NCBI RefSeq assembly: GCF_010093815.1
Contig: NW_022985553.1
Location: forward strand, 127,511-191,510
Direction: 5' to 3'
Origin: Pseudovirgaria hyperparasitica
Lineage: Eukaryota > Ascomycota > Dothideomycetes > Acrospermales > Acrospermaceae
Length of the DNA stretch: 64,000 bases
Shown here: piece after piece, positions 1 to 11,066 of the stretch
How the letters are laid out: each line of letters opens with the position of its first letter
Numbering within the stretch: the stretch's first letter is position 1
Program-made: the position numbers and the translations under genes
The notes under the pieces: generated by a model
The model's input: the letters and a program-made list of their open reading frames with translations, nothing else
Told to the model about the DNA's origin: nothing
The model's database searches: none

Positions 1-337
1 CCTCCTGGTCGTTCAGCATAGCGCTGTCGTATCTCGGTGAACATCTTGCCCATCAGCTTCTCTGGTTGCTGTCCATTCCATTAGCATTGCGAGATAGCGT
101 GAAGCAGATGAGAGCACTGACGAAAAGCTCTCCCTGTAACCGTATTCTCGACGCAGGTGTGTTTCTCTTGGCTAGCGTCACCAACTTCTCAGCCACCCGT
201 TGAGCCTCCTTTGCTTTATGCCATGTCGTCTGTATTTGTTCGTGCACGAAGAGTGAGGTGACGAGGTTCCGGAGGAGCGAGCGGCGATGCGGAGTGTCAC
301 GACCTAGCTTTCGAAACTTGGAATGACCACCTGCCAT
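1..337 (-). CDS. MRPL8: Mitochondrial ribosomal protein bL17m (partial)
   Basis: Large-subunit mitoribosomal protein of the bacterial L17 family; it acts in the mitochondrial matrix. The start MAGGHSKFRKLGRDTPHRR at 337 carries the family's conserved HRR..LRNL..L..HE.I.TT segment. Exon 1 is 337..122. A 62-nt intron (121..60, GTCAGT..AG) leads into exon 2 (59..1), which reads KLMGKMFTEIRQRY and runs off the left edge, so the C terminus is missing. The gene is divergent from RNR1 and shares a 323-bp intergenic region with it. The family call is secure; the gene symbol follows the yeast name. Confidence 0.9.
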
Positions 338-660
338 CGCAACAACTAGATCACGGTGGTGATCTGGTGCTTAGAGCCTTGAAGTCGATGCGCTGTCTGC
401 CCACGGCGCAATTGATGGGGCTTTGACAAGATATTAGGGCTGGACTGTCGGACATAGAATTCGCCGACTAATGTTGTTTTATGTCACGTGATGTTGACTT
501 AATTGATTCCTGCGCGTTTCTGCAGGACGCGTGCTTGGTCCATGCGAGGCGCGTCTCCAAGTCCGTATACAAAACCAACGCCCCTCCATCATTTCCATCT
601 CTCCACCCAACAACCCCCAGCATCTAATATTGAGAAGTTGTCGTCCCCACTCAATTAAAG
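338..660. promoter_or_regulatory. Shared bL17m/RNR1 promoter with CGCGT boxes
   Basis: Divergent intergenic region. It holds a perfect MluI cell-cycle box ACGCGT at 527-532, flanked by GCGCGT at 512-517 and 549-554: three CGCGT cores in 43 bp, 107-149 bp upstream of the RNR1 start. A palindromic TCACGTGA (E-box type) lies at 484-491. In yeasts MBF (Mbp1/Swi6) binds ACGCGT and drives RNR1 in S phase. Conservation of that control here is inference. Confidence 0.6.
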
Positions 661-3584
661 ATGTTCGTTATCAAAAGAGGTAAACACTACGTTCTGGAAA
701 CATACGCATCGTGCTAAATGCTTCTTTCAGATGGACGCAAGGAACGAGTCCAATTCGACAAGATCACTGCTCGTGTCTCTCGTCTATGTTATGGATTAGA
801 CCCAGAGCATGTCGATGCTGCGGCTATCACGCAGAAGGTCATCTCGGGTGTGTATCAAGGCGTTACTACGATCGAACTAGACAACCTCGTAAGTACCCAT
901 GCCCGTCGCTGGTGACTACTCATTGTCCATCGCGTCCACAGATGAACACAAATTAACTTATGGTAATAGGCTGCTGAAACGGCCGCGTACATGACGGTTA
1001 CTCACCCTGATTATGCTATCCTTGCGGCACGTATAGCCGTCTCCAATCTTCACAAGCAGACCAAGAAACAATTCTCTGCTGTCGTCTCCGATCTATACTA
1101 TTATGTGAACCCGAAGAACGGGAAGAAGGCTCCAATGATTTCCCAAGAGACATATGACACTGTCATGAAACATGCAGAGGAACTAAATTCTGCTATCGTT
1201 TATGACCGAGACTTCAATTACCAGTACTTCGGTTTCAAGACTCTGGAACGGTCTTACCTTCTCCGACTAGACGGCAAGGTCGCCGAACGTCCACAACACA
1301 TGATCATGCGTGTCGCCGTCGGTATCTGGGGTGATGACATTGAACGTGCCGTTGAGACATACAACTACATGTCCAACAAGTATTTCACTCACGCGTCCCC
1401 TACCCTCTTCAATGCTGGTACACCTCAACCGCAATTGTCGTCATGCTTCCTCGTGGATATGAAAGACGACAGCATTGATGGTATCTACGACACACTGAAG
1501 ACCTGTGCCTTGATCTCCAAGACCGCTGGCGGTATTGGACTGAACGTGCACCGCATTCGCGCGACTGGCTCCTATATCGGTGGTACTAACGGGACCTCGA
1601 ATGGTTTGGTTCCCATGCTTCGTGTTTTCAATAACACTGCTCGCTACGTTGATCAAGGAGGCAACAAGCGTCCTGGTGCCTTTGCCATCTACCTAGAGCC
1701 CTGGCATGCGGACATCTTCAGCTTCCTTGATCTGCGAAAGAACCATGGTAAGGAGGAGGTACGTGCACGTGATCTATTTTTCGCCCTCTGGATTCCGGAT
1801 TTGTTCATGAAGCGTATCCAAGAGAACGGCGAATGGACACTTTTCTGCCCCAACGAAGCACCTGGCCTTGCCGACTGCTACGGTGAGGAATACGAAGCCC
1901 TCTATGAGAAGTAAGCCGTCCTTGTCCGCTCTTTCAATTGACCCGACGTTAACGGTTTGACAGGTATGAGAAAGAAGGGCGCGGTCGTGAGACCATCCGT
2001 GCCCAGAAACTGTGGTACGCCATTCTTGAGGCTCAGACCGAGACAGGAAACCCCTTCATGCTTTACAAGGACGCTTGCAATCGCAAAAGCAACCAAAAGA
2101 ACCTTGGCACCATCCGAAGCTCCAATTTGTGCACAGAGATCATCGAGTATAGCGCACCAGATGAGGTCGCTGTATGTAACCTAGCGTCACTTGCCCTCCC
2201 TACGTACATTGATCTCAACCGAGGCAAGTTCGATTTCGACAAGCTTCACGAAGTTGTTAGACTTGTAACTCGCAATCTCAACAAGATCATTGAAGTCAAT
2301 CACTATCCGGTTGAAGAGGCTAGACGGAGCAACTTTCGTCACCGACCGATTGGCCTTGGTGTTCAAGGTCTCGCCGATGCTTTCCTGGCCCTCAGACTTC
2401 CCTTCGAGTCACCGGAGGCGAAGAACCTTAACATTCAGATTTTCGAAACCATTTATCATGGTGCTTTGACAGCGTCATGCGAAATTGCAAAGGAGCAGGG
2501 TGCCTATGCGACCTACGAAGGATCCCCTGTATCTCAAGGCATCCTTCAATACGACATGTGGGACGTAACGCCCACTGACCTGTGGGACTGGGATGCTCTA
2601 AAAGCGGACATCGCGCAGCATGGTGTTCGCAACAGTCTGTTGGTTGCACCTATGCCGACTGCCAGTACAAGCCAGATTCTCGGCTTCAATGAATGCTTCG
2701 AACCTTACACCTCGAACATCTACTCTCGCCGCGTTCTGGCTGGCGAATTCCAGGTTGTGAACCCGTGGCTGTTGAAGGATCTCGTTGACATGGGACTGTG
2801 GTCTGATAAAATGAAGAATCGTATCATCGCCGATGGTGGCAGCATTCAACGCATTCCGAACATTCCAGATGATATCAAGGCTTTGTACAAGACCGTATGG
2901 GAGATCTCCCAGCGGACTATTGTTCAGATGGCCGCTGATCGTGGTGCCTTCATTGATCAGTCTCAATCTCTGAACATACACATGAAGGAACCAACTATGG
3001 GCAAGATTACTAGCATGCACTTCACTGGCTGGAAGCTTGGTCTCAAGACCGGCATGTACTACTTGCGTACAATGGCTGCGTCAGCTCCTATCCAGTTTAC
3101 GGTCGATCAAGAAGCCCTGAAGGTCGCCGATAATACCATTGCTCGAGCTTTAGGTTCCGGAAAGAAGCGGAACAATGGACCTGGAGGATACCCTACGACG
3201 CCTTCTCCATCGGCTGTACCCCGTCCTATGTATATGGCTAAGACTCCTAATGGCGTGAGTGATTCAGGAAACGTTAATGGTGTATCAACGCGGGCAACGA
3301 CTCCACCTGCACCGGAAAACAAGCAGTTCAATGTTACTCCAAAGAAAGACGCAATGGCAGTTCCTACATTCAGGGCCGATGTGGAGGAGGGGGAAAGCCC
3401 CAAGATACTCAGCACTGATCTAAAGGGGACGTTGGAAGGCGAAGCACTTCCCGAGCCGGCTGTCGACGGACAGGAAGAAGATGCAGAGAAAGATAGCAAA
3501 GACCGTGAAGGGGATATATATGCTGATGCTGTGCTGGCTTGCAGTATCGAGAATCGAGATGCATGCGTGATGTGTAGCGGCTAG
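661..3584 (+). CDS. RNR1: Ribonucleoside-diphosphate reductase large subunit
   Basis: Class I R1 subunit: reduces NDPs to dNDPs in the cytosol with the small R2 subunit. Exons are 661..679, 731..888, 970..1910 and 1964..3584, giving 912 aa. The 19-nt first exon encodes MFVIKR and is joined at a GTAAAC..TTCAG intron with a GCTAAAT branch site. The N-terminal ATP-cone reads [19 protein letters not shown]1 signatures include [19 protein letters not shown], the NLHKQ segment, and [15 protein letters not shown] with the active-site NxCxE. The C terminus ends DACVMCSG, the CxxC pair that shuttles electrons from thioredoxin or glutaredoxin. It is slightly longer than yeast Rnr1 (888 aa) because of a Ser/Thr/Pro-rich linker at about residues 770-890. 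Near-certain identification. Confidence 0.97.
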
Positions 3585-4590
3585 AGGTTCAGGCCTTGTT
3601 CTCGGGATCTGCTTTTCGGAGAGAGAGGATATACCTGCATGCTGGCGTTCGGGACAAGAGTTATGTAATGACATTGCGACGGTTTGTTTACTATGTGCTG
3701 CAATGGTGTGTGCATATTAATAGCAATATCTGTAATACAACATCTTTATCATTACCCCTGTGTGCAGCGAGTCAAGACGAGAAATGTTCACTGACCATAC
3801 ATTGGTATGTCACTTTGCACTTTAATCTGGGGTCGACTTGGCGTTTCACGCTGCCGGAGACTCCCAGCGTTTCAAAATGCACCGCACGGCACGACAAACG
3901 ACCAGAAGGCTAGACCATTGTCTCTTGGTCTAAATATCATTACTACAAGTATCAAATGCTATATTGAAAACTTACATATATATACTGTTGAAAGTTGTAA
4001 TGATAGGCCTATCTTAGTTTTCATGGTACAAGGAGAAGTTCAAGATGTTTACCGTCAGTGTTCCTACTCTACCAGGATCTTGCGACTCCGACTGGCTTCA
4101 ATTTTCTGACGATGGTCGATGTGCCGGATCCTTGGTCTGTGCGTTTGGGGGATTCGGGATGTCATAATAGTTGTCTCAGAAGTTTCTACGAGCGCTCAGG
4201 GTGGAGACACGGTTAGAAACTTCTTCAAGCCTCACCCGGGTACCGGCTCTTACATTCAGACCCTTGCATGTTTGCGCGGGGGCCTATAACAAAGATCAGG
4301 CTATTGTCCTGGATGGGTAATGATAGCGATCTGAAACGTCTTCCTCATAGCGAGTGGACTTTCTGCGGGAGAAACAACTATCTATTGGAAGGCTTGACCC
4401 CACAACGTTTTGACTGTACCATAGCATGTTTTGGAGTTTGATTTCATCAATACTATCATTGTTATAATAAGTAGTAGGTCCTTTCGCAAGGCTTCATCTC
4501 CTTCAAAGAAACTCATCATCATCGGCGCTCTGAAACGGCTTCAATTTGACCAATATTCAACCGGACTCACCTCTTGATTCTCATTCTATA
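3585..4590. other. Intergenic, RNR1 3' region and GH23 promoter
   Basis: No convincing gene. The short ORFs here lack codon structure, splice context or family motifs. The segment is moderately AT-rich near 3900-4000 and 4430-4480 and presumably holds the RNR1 3' UTR and the promoter of the next gene. Confidence 0.5.
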
Positions 4591-5400
4591 ATGGATCTCA
4601 AGAACACCATCAAAGTTTTCTGTTTAGCAGGGCTTCTAAGTGTTATTACCCAGGCGCAATCAGTCAATCCTGGCGTTGGCATCAACCCCAATGCTCACGG
4701 AGCCACAGAGAATGTCACCCCTAGCTCAGGGCCTAATGGGTAAGCGCTTGATATACCAAGGAGAACAATATGGCTGACATCCTTAAGTGCGATCAAATGG
4801 CTGAACAGTGGCATGGATCAGGATTCTGGCTGGAAACCCCCCTTTCTGGATTTTGACACCATCAAGCATATCTCCAAGGAACAGTTCTACGATGGACCAG
4901 GCTCTGCTTGCAGGAAGTACGACTGGGCATTCAGTGCTGCTGCTGACGAGTTCAACATTGATGCGGCTATCCTCGCAATGATCGCACAGCAAGAGTCGTC
5001 TTGCAACGCTGATGCGGGCGGCTCAACTCCAGGTCTGATGCAAGTCGCTTGCGGCAACTACCCCGGTGGCGTCTGCCATCCCAAAGACATTAAGCTCAAC
5101 GTACGCATGGGCGCAAAGTACTTCCGCGATAGACTCGATGAGTCGGACAACAACGTTTTGAAAGCCTTGGGCAACTACAACGGCTGGTTTACGGGCGGCT
5201 CGGGACGGAATGGGAACAAGGGGCTCACAAAGAGCTACCCTTGCTCTAACGAGGGCAAGTCAAATGGTGATCCACAGAACTTGGACTACCTCCATCAGCA
5301 AGTCAATGGATGGTTCATGGGCCTTAACCCCTACGGCGATGAAAGCTGGATCGGAACGAACCGCTGCTCGGGTTCCTGTAAAGACGGCAAAGCTTGTTAA
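4591..5400 (+). CDS. Secreted GH23-type lytic transglycosylase-like protein
   Basis: Predicted secreted protein of 253 aa with a soluble lytic transglycosylase (SLT/GH23, lysozyme-like) fold. Exons are 4591..4739 and 4788..5400, with a 48-nt intron. The start at 4591 is preferred over the upstream in-frame ATG (4546) because it opens directly on a signal peptide (VFCLAGLLSVITQAQ, residues 9-23). The SLT core is visible: IAQQESSCNADA with the likely catalytic Glu119, then PGLMQVACGNYPGG (132-144) and LGNYNGW. The C-terminal third has paired cysteines, fitting extracellular life. GH23 enzymes cleave peptidoglycan between MurNAc and GlcNAc. Since fungi lack peptidoglycan, the likely target is bacterial wall, but a chitin-like substrate cannot be ruled out. 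Confidence 0.85.
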
Positions 5401-7068
5401 GCTGTCGATCTCTTTGGCGTACAGCTGGTTAGCTCGTTGACTTTCGTATACATGTAAATATCTTAGATGTGATGTGACAGCATCTGCTGAGAAGCTTATC
5501 TTTATGACATCAGGCATGTCCTCAATACATTTTGTTAGAGATTCATATGGCTCTGCCCTTATTCGTCACATCTCATTGTCAGACCCCGACTGTTCGTAAC
5601 TACATGCTCGGGGCACACTACAGAATAATGGGCCCCCTTCATAGCGTCCACACACAGAGATACGCCGACAGCACGTTCACATTGTCAATCATGTAAGAAC
5701 CACAATATACGCGGCTTGCTGAAGATTATGCAAAACTTCAGGATATGTGTGCCCGCTGATAGCAGACTGGGATGACCATGTTGTCAAGCCTCGCCCCTTG
5801 CCGAGATGCCAGAGTATGACAAAGACCTACAAGAATTGCGTGCGGCACAGTCGAAACAAGGACCAACTTCTTCCTTAGCAGGATATGTCGCTCTTCTTAT
5901 GGATTGAGCCATTGTCACTCTTTAAAAATCACTCTACCGATCCAGACCTCTTGCATCACCTGTGTGATTTACGAGCTCTATTAGGATGTCCAACCCGGGG
6001 CAGCAATAGAGGAGACGATACGTCCCAATCAAAGATAGCACCGAAGTGTTTGGCTTCTACAATGCTCGTATGCTACATGGTCTTGAAGCACACAGCGAAT
6101 CAACTTTGAATACTCATGGAGCTATAGGTTTCGCCCGTGTCGTCATGATTACCTGTAGAACGATTTTAACTACTACTGCTGTATGGAGATTGACAAGGGG
6201 CAATCCAGATCGCTGTCAGGTTGCTTGTCAATTGGCGGTCGGGAGGTACAGTGAGGCGTCGAAACACAAAGCATTCCGTCATATGAGCCGTGTATACCGC
6301 GAGCAAAGTGATTAAGTTCGAGTGTCGTAGAGCTTTGATGTGTATTGGGAGGATTCTGGATTAGGTAGTGCTGATAAAATAGTCTGGTTGCATGCTGATG
6401 ATTGGTGGTATCAGGAGAATTGTAGTTCGTTCGTTCGGTAGACGTCACAAGTATGCCAAATGCGAATTAGAGGGATCTCGCCCGAACTCACGGTGGTCAA
6501 CACGGTGACGATCGAGCCGTTGAGGTTCTAGTCTCAAGTAAACAACACAGCACATGTGACATATTTACTGATTGTGAACGCTCATCAGTGATTTATCACA
6601 TGGTATGATTATATCAGAAGACCGGTCTTACTAACCTAACTCAAGCATTCCTGAGCCCCCTGGAACCATTGAAGCTCATTACGTGACAACTGCTTATTTT
6701 GTGTTCAAGGTATTAAACCTTTGAATAAGTCAACTCGATCTTGAAGCTGATCTTTTCCCTTTGTAGAAGAGTTTCTGAAGGATCGGCGCTGGATCAACCT
6801 CATTGGCGGAGTATTATTCGGTGTCATGGACCGGGCGCTATGAATACGAGGCTGATTTGCTCAGCCCCAATACAGCTTGGTGTCAATTCCTCGAAGCGGT
6901 TGACATGTAGCACCGTTGATTATCTACAAGTTCCGAGCCAAAAACCAACCCTAGATATGTGTTGTAGTTAGGAAGTACTGTTACAGATATCGGCAGCGTC
7001 CAAATGCCCAACCCCGTACACTGACAACAAAAGAGTCCGGAAATATCCTACTAGATCTGGAAGACACG
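5401..7068. other. Long intergenic region, no supported gene
   Basis: About 1.7 kb before the Zn2Cys6 regulator. Only short, unconvincing ORFs. At roughly 6770-6910 there are two protein-like stretches in neighbouring frames (see findings) that could be a decayed gene or chance. No repeat or RNA gene was recognised. Confidence 0.45.
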
Positions 7069-8784
7069 ATGTCAGAAATGATAACTGATCAACATTCCAC
7101 AATCGATCCTACGCTACTAGGAATCGACTTCAGCAATTCTCAGATCCTCAGTGCGGAAGAACGTTCTCCGTCCACGTTGGGAGAGAGCTCTTCTTCCTCA
7201 CCATTGTCAGTGTCGGAGTCCACTCTCCAAACATCGGAAGAACCGTGTAGTCGACCGAGGACAACGAACCAACTTAAAAAATCTACGGACCTGTCACGCA
7301 GGAAGCCCATTCCGCGGAAAGGTCACACCAAGTCACGGAGAGGTTGCTTTAATTGCAAGCGTCGCAAGATCAAATGTCAGGAGAACTTGCCAGTCTGTCA
7401 CCATTGTTCCAAGGCCGGTCTGATCTGTGAGTATCCTAAAACACCTGTATATCTGCAACAGATAAGCAAGAACACCGAGAAGAGCGTTGAGGATGTGAGC
7501 GAGAAACAAGCAAGAACAGCCCTTACGTTGGCGAGAGACAGCATCATCGGATCATGCAGGCCGATAATCAACATGACCGGCACACCAGGCACATTCGACC
7601 TACAAGATATGCGCTTCTTCCACCACTTCTTACAGCACGGGTACCCACACCTACCTATCGGTGCAGATGAGGTTTGGGTGACAACATTGCCAGCCATCGC
7701 TCACCAGGCCAGTCATAGTATTTGAAACCCGAACCACACACAACGTACTGACTACGACCAGTATGCATATCTCACTCACGCCATCATGGCCCTCTCCGCC
7801 TCTCACCTACAAGCCTTGACTCACGAGGATCTTGCCTCTGCAGCTCTCGCTCACCGCCTTCATGCCATCTCCAGCCTTAACGCCTCCCTCACCACACCCG
7901 CCGCCACTCGCGCTGAGGCAGATGCCCGTATGGCGACGGTTATGGCGCTCACTATGCAAGCTGTGCACCTCGACGACAACTACGCCGAGTACCTAACGCT
8001 CTCACGTGGCTGCTTCATCTTCGGCGCAGACGCACTTCTCGACGACGACCATTCTGCCTTCGCAGGGTTCAGGAATGACAGGCAAGCAAAGATCATGGCG
8101 GAGCGATTCGCCGGCGCGACACGAAGTCCATGTAATCCAGCGTTACTCGACGAGGCAATTGAGGCCGTGAACCGTGTAGGCGAGCTGTGTACGGAAGAGT
8201 ACGAGCGGGGATACGTGGAGCTGATGCTTGAAACATTACGAGCAGCGTATAGTGATGCTGCGAAAGGTATGCTTCTTTCCGTCTCCTACCGCGCCTCAAC
8301 TCACACACAACCAGCATACACCTCTTTCACTAAGCTCTTCACCTATCCGTCCCTCATCCCACAGACCTCCTTCACTCACCTCCTATCCGCGCACAACCCC
8401 ACTGGCTCCCTTCTCCTCGCCACACACCTCGGCGTCCAACACACTCTCATTCCCGTCCTGCTATACGAATTCCGCTCCCACGCACCGCCACGCACACACG
8501 CCCCAAGTCGAATGAACTCCTGGATCCGCATCATTGCAGACCGGCTCGGATTCGCATATGAAAAGTACTGGGCGTGGAGTGTGAGGGTGGTTGAGAGACC
8601 GTGGACGTCGCTATTTGCGAAGGGGGCGCTGGAGGACTTTGTTGCCGGTTGGAAGAGCGCGAAGTTGGTGAAGGGAGTCAGAGTGAGGGAGGAGGATGTG
8701 AGCGTGAAGAGGGGCGCCGGAGACATTCTTGGGGTGCTAGATGAGGCGAGGGTGAGAGAAGGATTTGCGGAGTTGGTGAAATAG
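7069..8784 (+). CDS. Zn(II)2Cys6 transcription factor (Upc2-like architecture)
   Basis: Nuclear DNA-binding regulator, unknown targets. An acidic/Ser-rich N terminus is followed by a basic run and the cluster CFNCKRRKIKCQENLPVCHHC..C (CX2CX6CX6CX2CX6C, residues about 105-125). After the splice comes YAYLTHAIMALSASHL, the helix typical of the fungal-specific domain in sterol-uptake-regulator-like (Upc2/Ecm22) factors. Exon 1 is 7069..7707 and exon 2 starts at 7762. The frame is kept only if the intron begins with GC (CAG|GCCAGT) and ends ACCAG, with a TACTGAC branch site 13 nt upstream. A second, in-frame 48-nt GTATGC..CCAG intron (8267..8314) is likely near AAKG/AYTSF. The product is about 538 or 554 aa depending on that intron. 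The family is sure; the exon ends are less so. Confidence 0.82.
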
Positions 8785-9164
8785 GGGTAGGACGTGTCTC
8801 AATCTTTGTCGAAAACGTATGAGGCAGTGTGTCCAACAGTCATGGTTCCTTACAGAGGTGAATGTATTCACAATTAATGTTTCGTGCAAGAACTTTTTGG
8901 GGGGCGTGACGGGTGGAGAATGATGTTGCCAATGGTGTTTCTAACATAGCGTTAGGCATCTCATCACTTATATGATTCATTGGCATGTATGTATGAAGAC
9001 GATGCAGATAGCGATGCAAGTCAGTATTGTAACCGAGAGAAATATATCCTACAATGTGCAATTCTATGTCAGCACTTATAATCCCAAAAGTGAAATGCTC
9101 CTGGCGCCGCCGCTGCTACGATAATTGGCTAGCTATCGCTGTCATATGCCTTAACTTGAACTGA
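8785..9164. other. Convergent 3' intergenic region
   Basis: Lies between the ends of the Zn2Cys6 gene and the PP2C gene. I see no coding signal or repeat; it presumably holds both 3' UTRs and polyadenylation sites. Confidence 0.5.
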
Positions 9165-11066
9165 TCAAAGCTTTGCTTTGGCGTCCTCAGCCACGGCGCT
9201 CGCGTCTAGATTGAGCGTCACTGTGCCCTGATTTTCGCCCTCACTGAAGAAGATAACTTCGACTGTGAGGTCATCTCTGTAATCCAAGTCAGCACTTATA
9301 TCGTGACTAACGTTAACATCGGGGTGCCCATACCTATAGCGCCGCGAGTACGGACTCGGCAGCGTCAATAATGCACATAACTGATCCTCATCCTTCCCAC
9401 CCAATGCATTCCGCACCAGATGAGTCGCCGCGTTCCGATCCTCGACTACAAATCTATCATCACCATCCTTGCTTCCCCACTGCCTCTGTCTAATAGGAGC
9501 ACGTTGGCCACCTTTTGCGCTCGCACTGTTCGCGTGCTCCACTGGAAGCCCGGTTTCCCGTTGCGATGAGAACCAGCTCTTGAGCCACGAGTTATTCTGA
9601 ACATTGCCGTTTCCATTTCCGTTACCGTTACCCATGAGTCCGCTCTTGGCATCAGCTTGTGTTTCAAGCCATTGTCCAACTAGTCCGACGACTTCTTCGT
9701 TGGAAAGCATCTCCCAGAGGCCGTCGGTGGCCATGACGACGAAGTCACCCTTCGACGGATCAATCTCAGTGGTTGTGACAACAGGTTCAGCAGTCACATA
9801 TGGGGGCGTCTTGAGAAGGCTGGAGTGACCGCGGGTGAAGAAGGCTTTGCGGAGTTGTTCTTGAGTCTTCTGCGACCATTTGTAAATTGCATCACCAAAG
9901 GCGCGGGTGGGCTCGAGACCGCCGAGAACGCGACCCCTAGATATCACATCTGGTTCGCCAGGGTGCTCACGGCGCAACCGATTGGCCTCTTCAACGTTAC
10001 CGCCGGTCTGGTCGGTCGACAAGGGCGTGGCTGTCCATTTGCCGTTGGTGGTTCGTCGTCCAAGGACTGCGCGGGAATCACCCGTGCATGCGACACGAAG
10101 CTGCTTTGATCGAGCATCGTAGAAGGAAAGGAGAGCGCAAGATCCGGACTTAGCAGGCGCAAGAAGTGCTTCGGCAGCGCCTTTAGACTTGGCCTTGTTG
10201 GCTTTTTCGACTGATTCAATTACAATCTCGTGGTCAAGAAGTAAAAATCCTCTTTTGATCGCGGTATCGATAGCTTCGGCGGATGGAAATTTAAGGGATG
10301 GATCGGTTCCGGCGGTTTTGTATGTGGTGCTCAGTTCACGCGCAACGAAGGAGATAAGCAGTTGGCGAAGTTTTGCGGAGGTGACCCATCCGCTATGCCC
10401 GTCGAAAACACCCCAGAACATCCAGTCAGTGTTTGATTTGCCGTCCATACTTGCAGCAACATTCTGAGGTACTTCGATGATCTTCTCCGCATGGTCGTCC
10501 TCTATAGGATCATTGCTCGGTATCTGAACCACATCATATCGTACAACGCCCTGTCCACGTCCGACAAGCCATGATTCTTCATTCCTCCTCAACTTTTGAG
10601 TGACCTGTTCAGGCGTCATCATTTCCAACACTTTACGCCCGTGATCGTCTGTTTCTTTCGTCAACGGCTCATCACCAGGAATGACACCAGTATAGATTTG
10701 ATCTGCTCCAACGACGAGAGCTCTTCTCTCCGTGACTCGAGCGGCTTCCGATAATGCTGTGTTGGATCCGACGTTGGCATATGTAGAATAGGCATTGGAC
10801 GTGGAGACGGTAGTTCTCGAAGGGTGCTGAGCACCAGTAGCTGGGCTTCCTCGGTAGGCGAAGAAGGCTCCAGATGCAACAGCGACGGAGACAAGCGCCA
10901 GGGAAAAGGTGCGAAGTTGCATCGATGACTGCAGAGCGGTGACGGCAGCTCGCTCGCGACGCGATGAAAGAGATCTCAAGCTGCCTACAGCATGGCTTGT
11001 AGTACGAGTCGACTTGCGGCCTGGGCGACGGGCTGAGCGGAAAACTTGAAGAGCAGCCCGACGCAT
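9165..11066 (-). CDS. Mitochondrial PP2C-type Ser/Thr phosphatase
   Basis: Metal-dependent PPM/PP2C phosphatase resembling Ptc5/pyruvate dehydrogenase phosphatase. The N terminus is Arg/Ser-rich with no acids (MRRAALQVFRSARRPGRK), as in a mitochondrial presequence. A hydrophobic segment follows at about 52-70, then the catalytic domain: FWGVFDGHSGW (D222 region), ACTGDSRAVLGRR, DFVVMATDGLWEML and RDDLTVEVIFF, giving the four metal-binding Asp positions. Exons are 11066..9334 and 9276..9165 (614 aa). The 57-nt intron (GTATGG..CTGAC..TACAG) is a multiple of three and has no stop, so an unspliced reading is 633 aa. It breaks the final RY|RDDLTV motif, which supports real splicing. The likely role is dephosphorylating PDH or other matrix proteins. 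It is divergent from the Rqc1 gene. Confidence 0.9.
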   Translation of the reverse strand: MRRAALQVFRSARRPGRKSTRTTSHAVGSLRSLSSRRERAAVTALQSSMQLRTFSLALVSVAVASGAFFAYRGSPATGAQHPSRTTVSTSNAYSTYANVGSNTALSEAARVTERRALVVGADQIYTGVIPGDEPLTKETDDHGRKVLEMMTPEQVTQKLRRNEESWLVGRGQGVVRYDVVQIPSNDPIEDDHAEKIIEVPQNVAASMDGKSNTDWMFWGVFDGHSGWVTSAKLRQLLISFVARELSTTYKTAGTDPSLKFPSAEAIDTAIKRGFLLLDHEIVIESVEKANKAKSKGAAEALLAPAKSGSCALLSFYDARSKQLRVACTGDSRAVLGRRTTNGKWTATPLSTDQTGGNVEEANRLRREHPGEPDVISRGRVLGGLEPTRAFGDAIYKWSQKTQEQLRKAFFTRGHSSLLKTPPYVTAEPVVTTTEIDPSKGDFVVMATDGLWEMLSNEEVVGLVGQWLETQADAKSGLMGNGNGNGNGNVQNNSWLKSWFSSQRETGLPVEHANSASAKGGQRAPIRQRQWGSKDGDDRFVVEDRNAATHLVRNALGGKDEDQLCALLTLPSPYSRRYRYGHPDVNVSHDISADLDYRDDLTVEVIFFSEGENQGTVTLNLDASAVAEDAKAKL

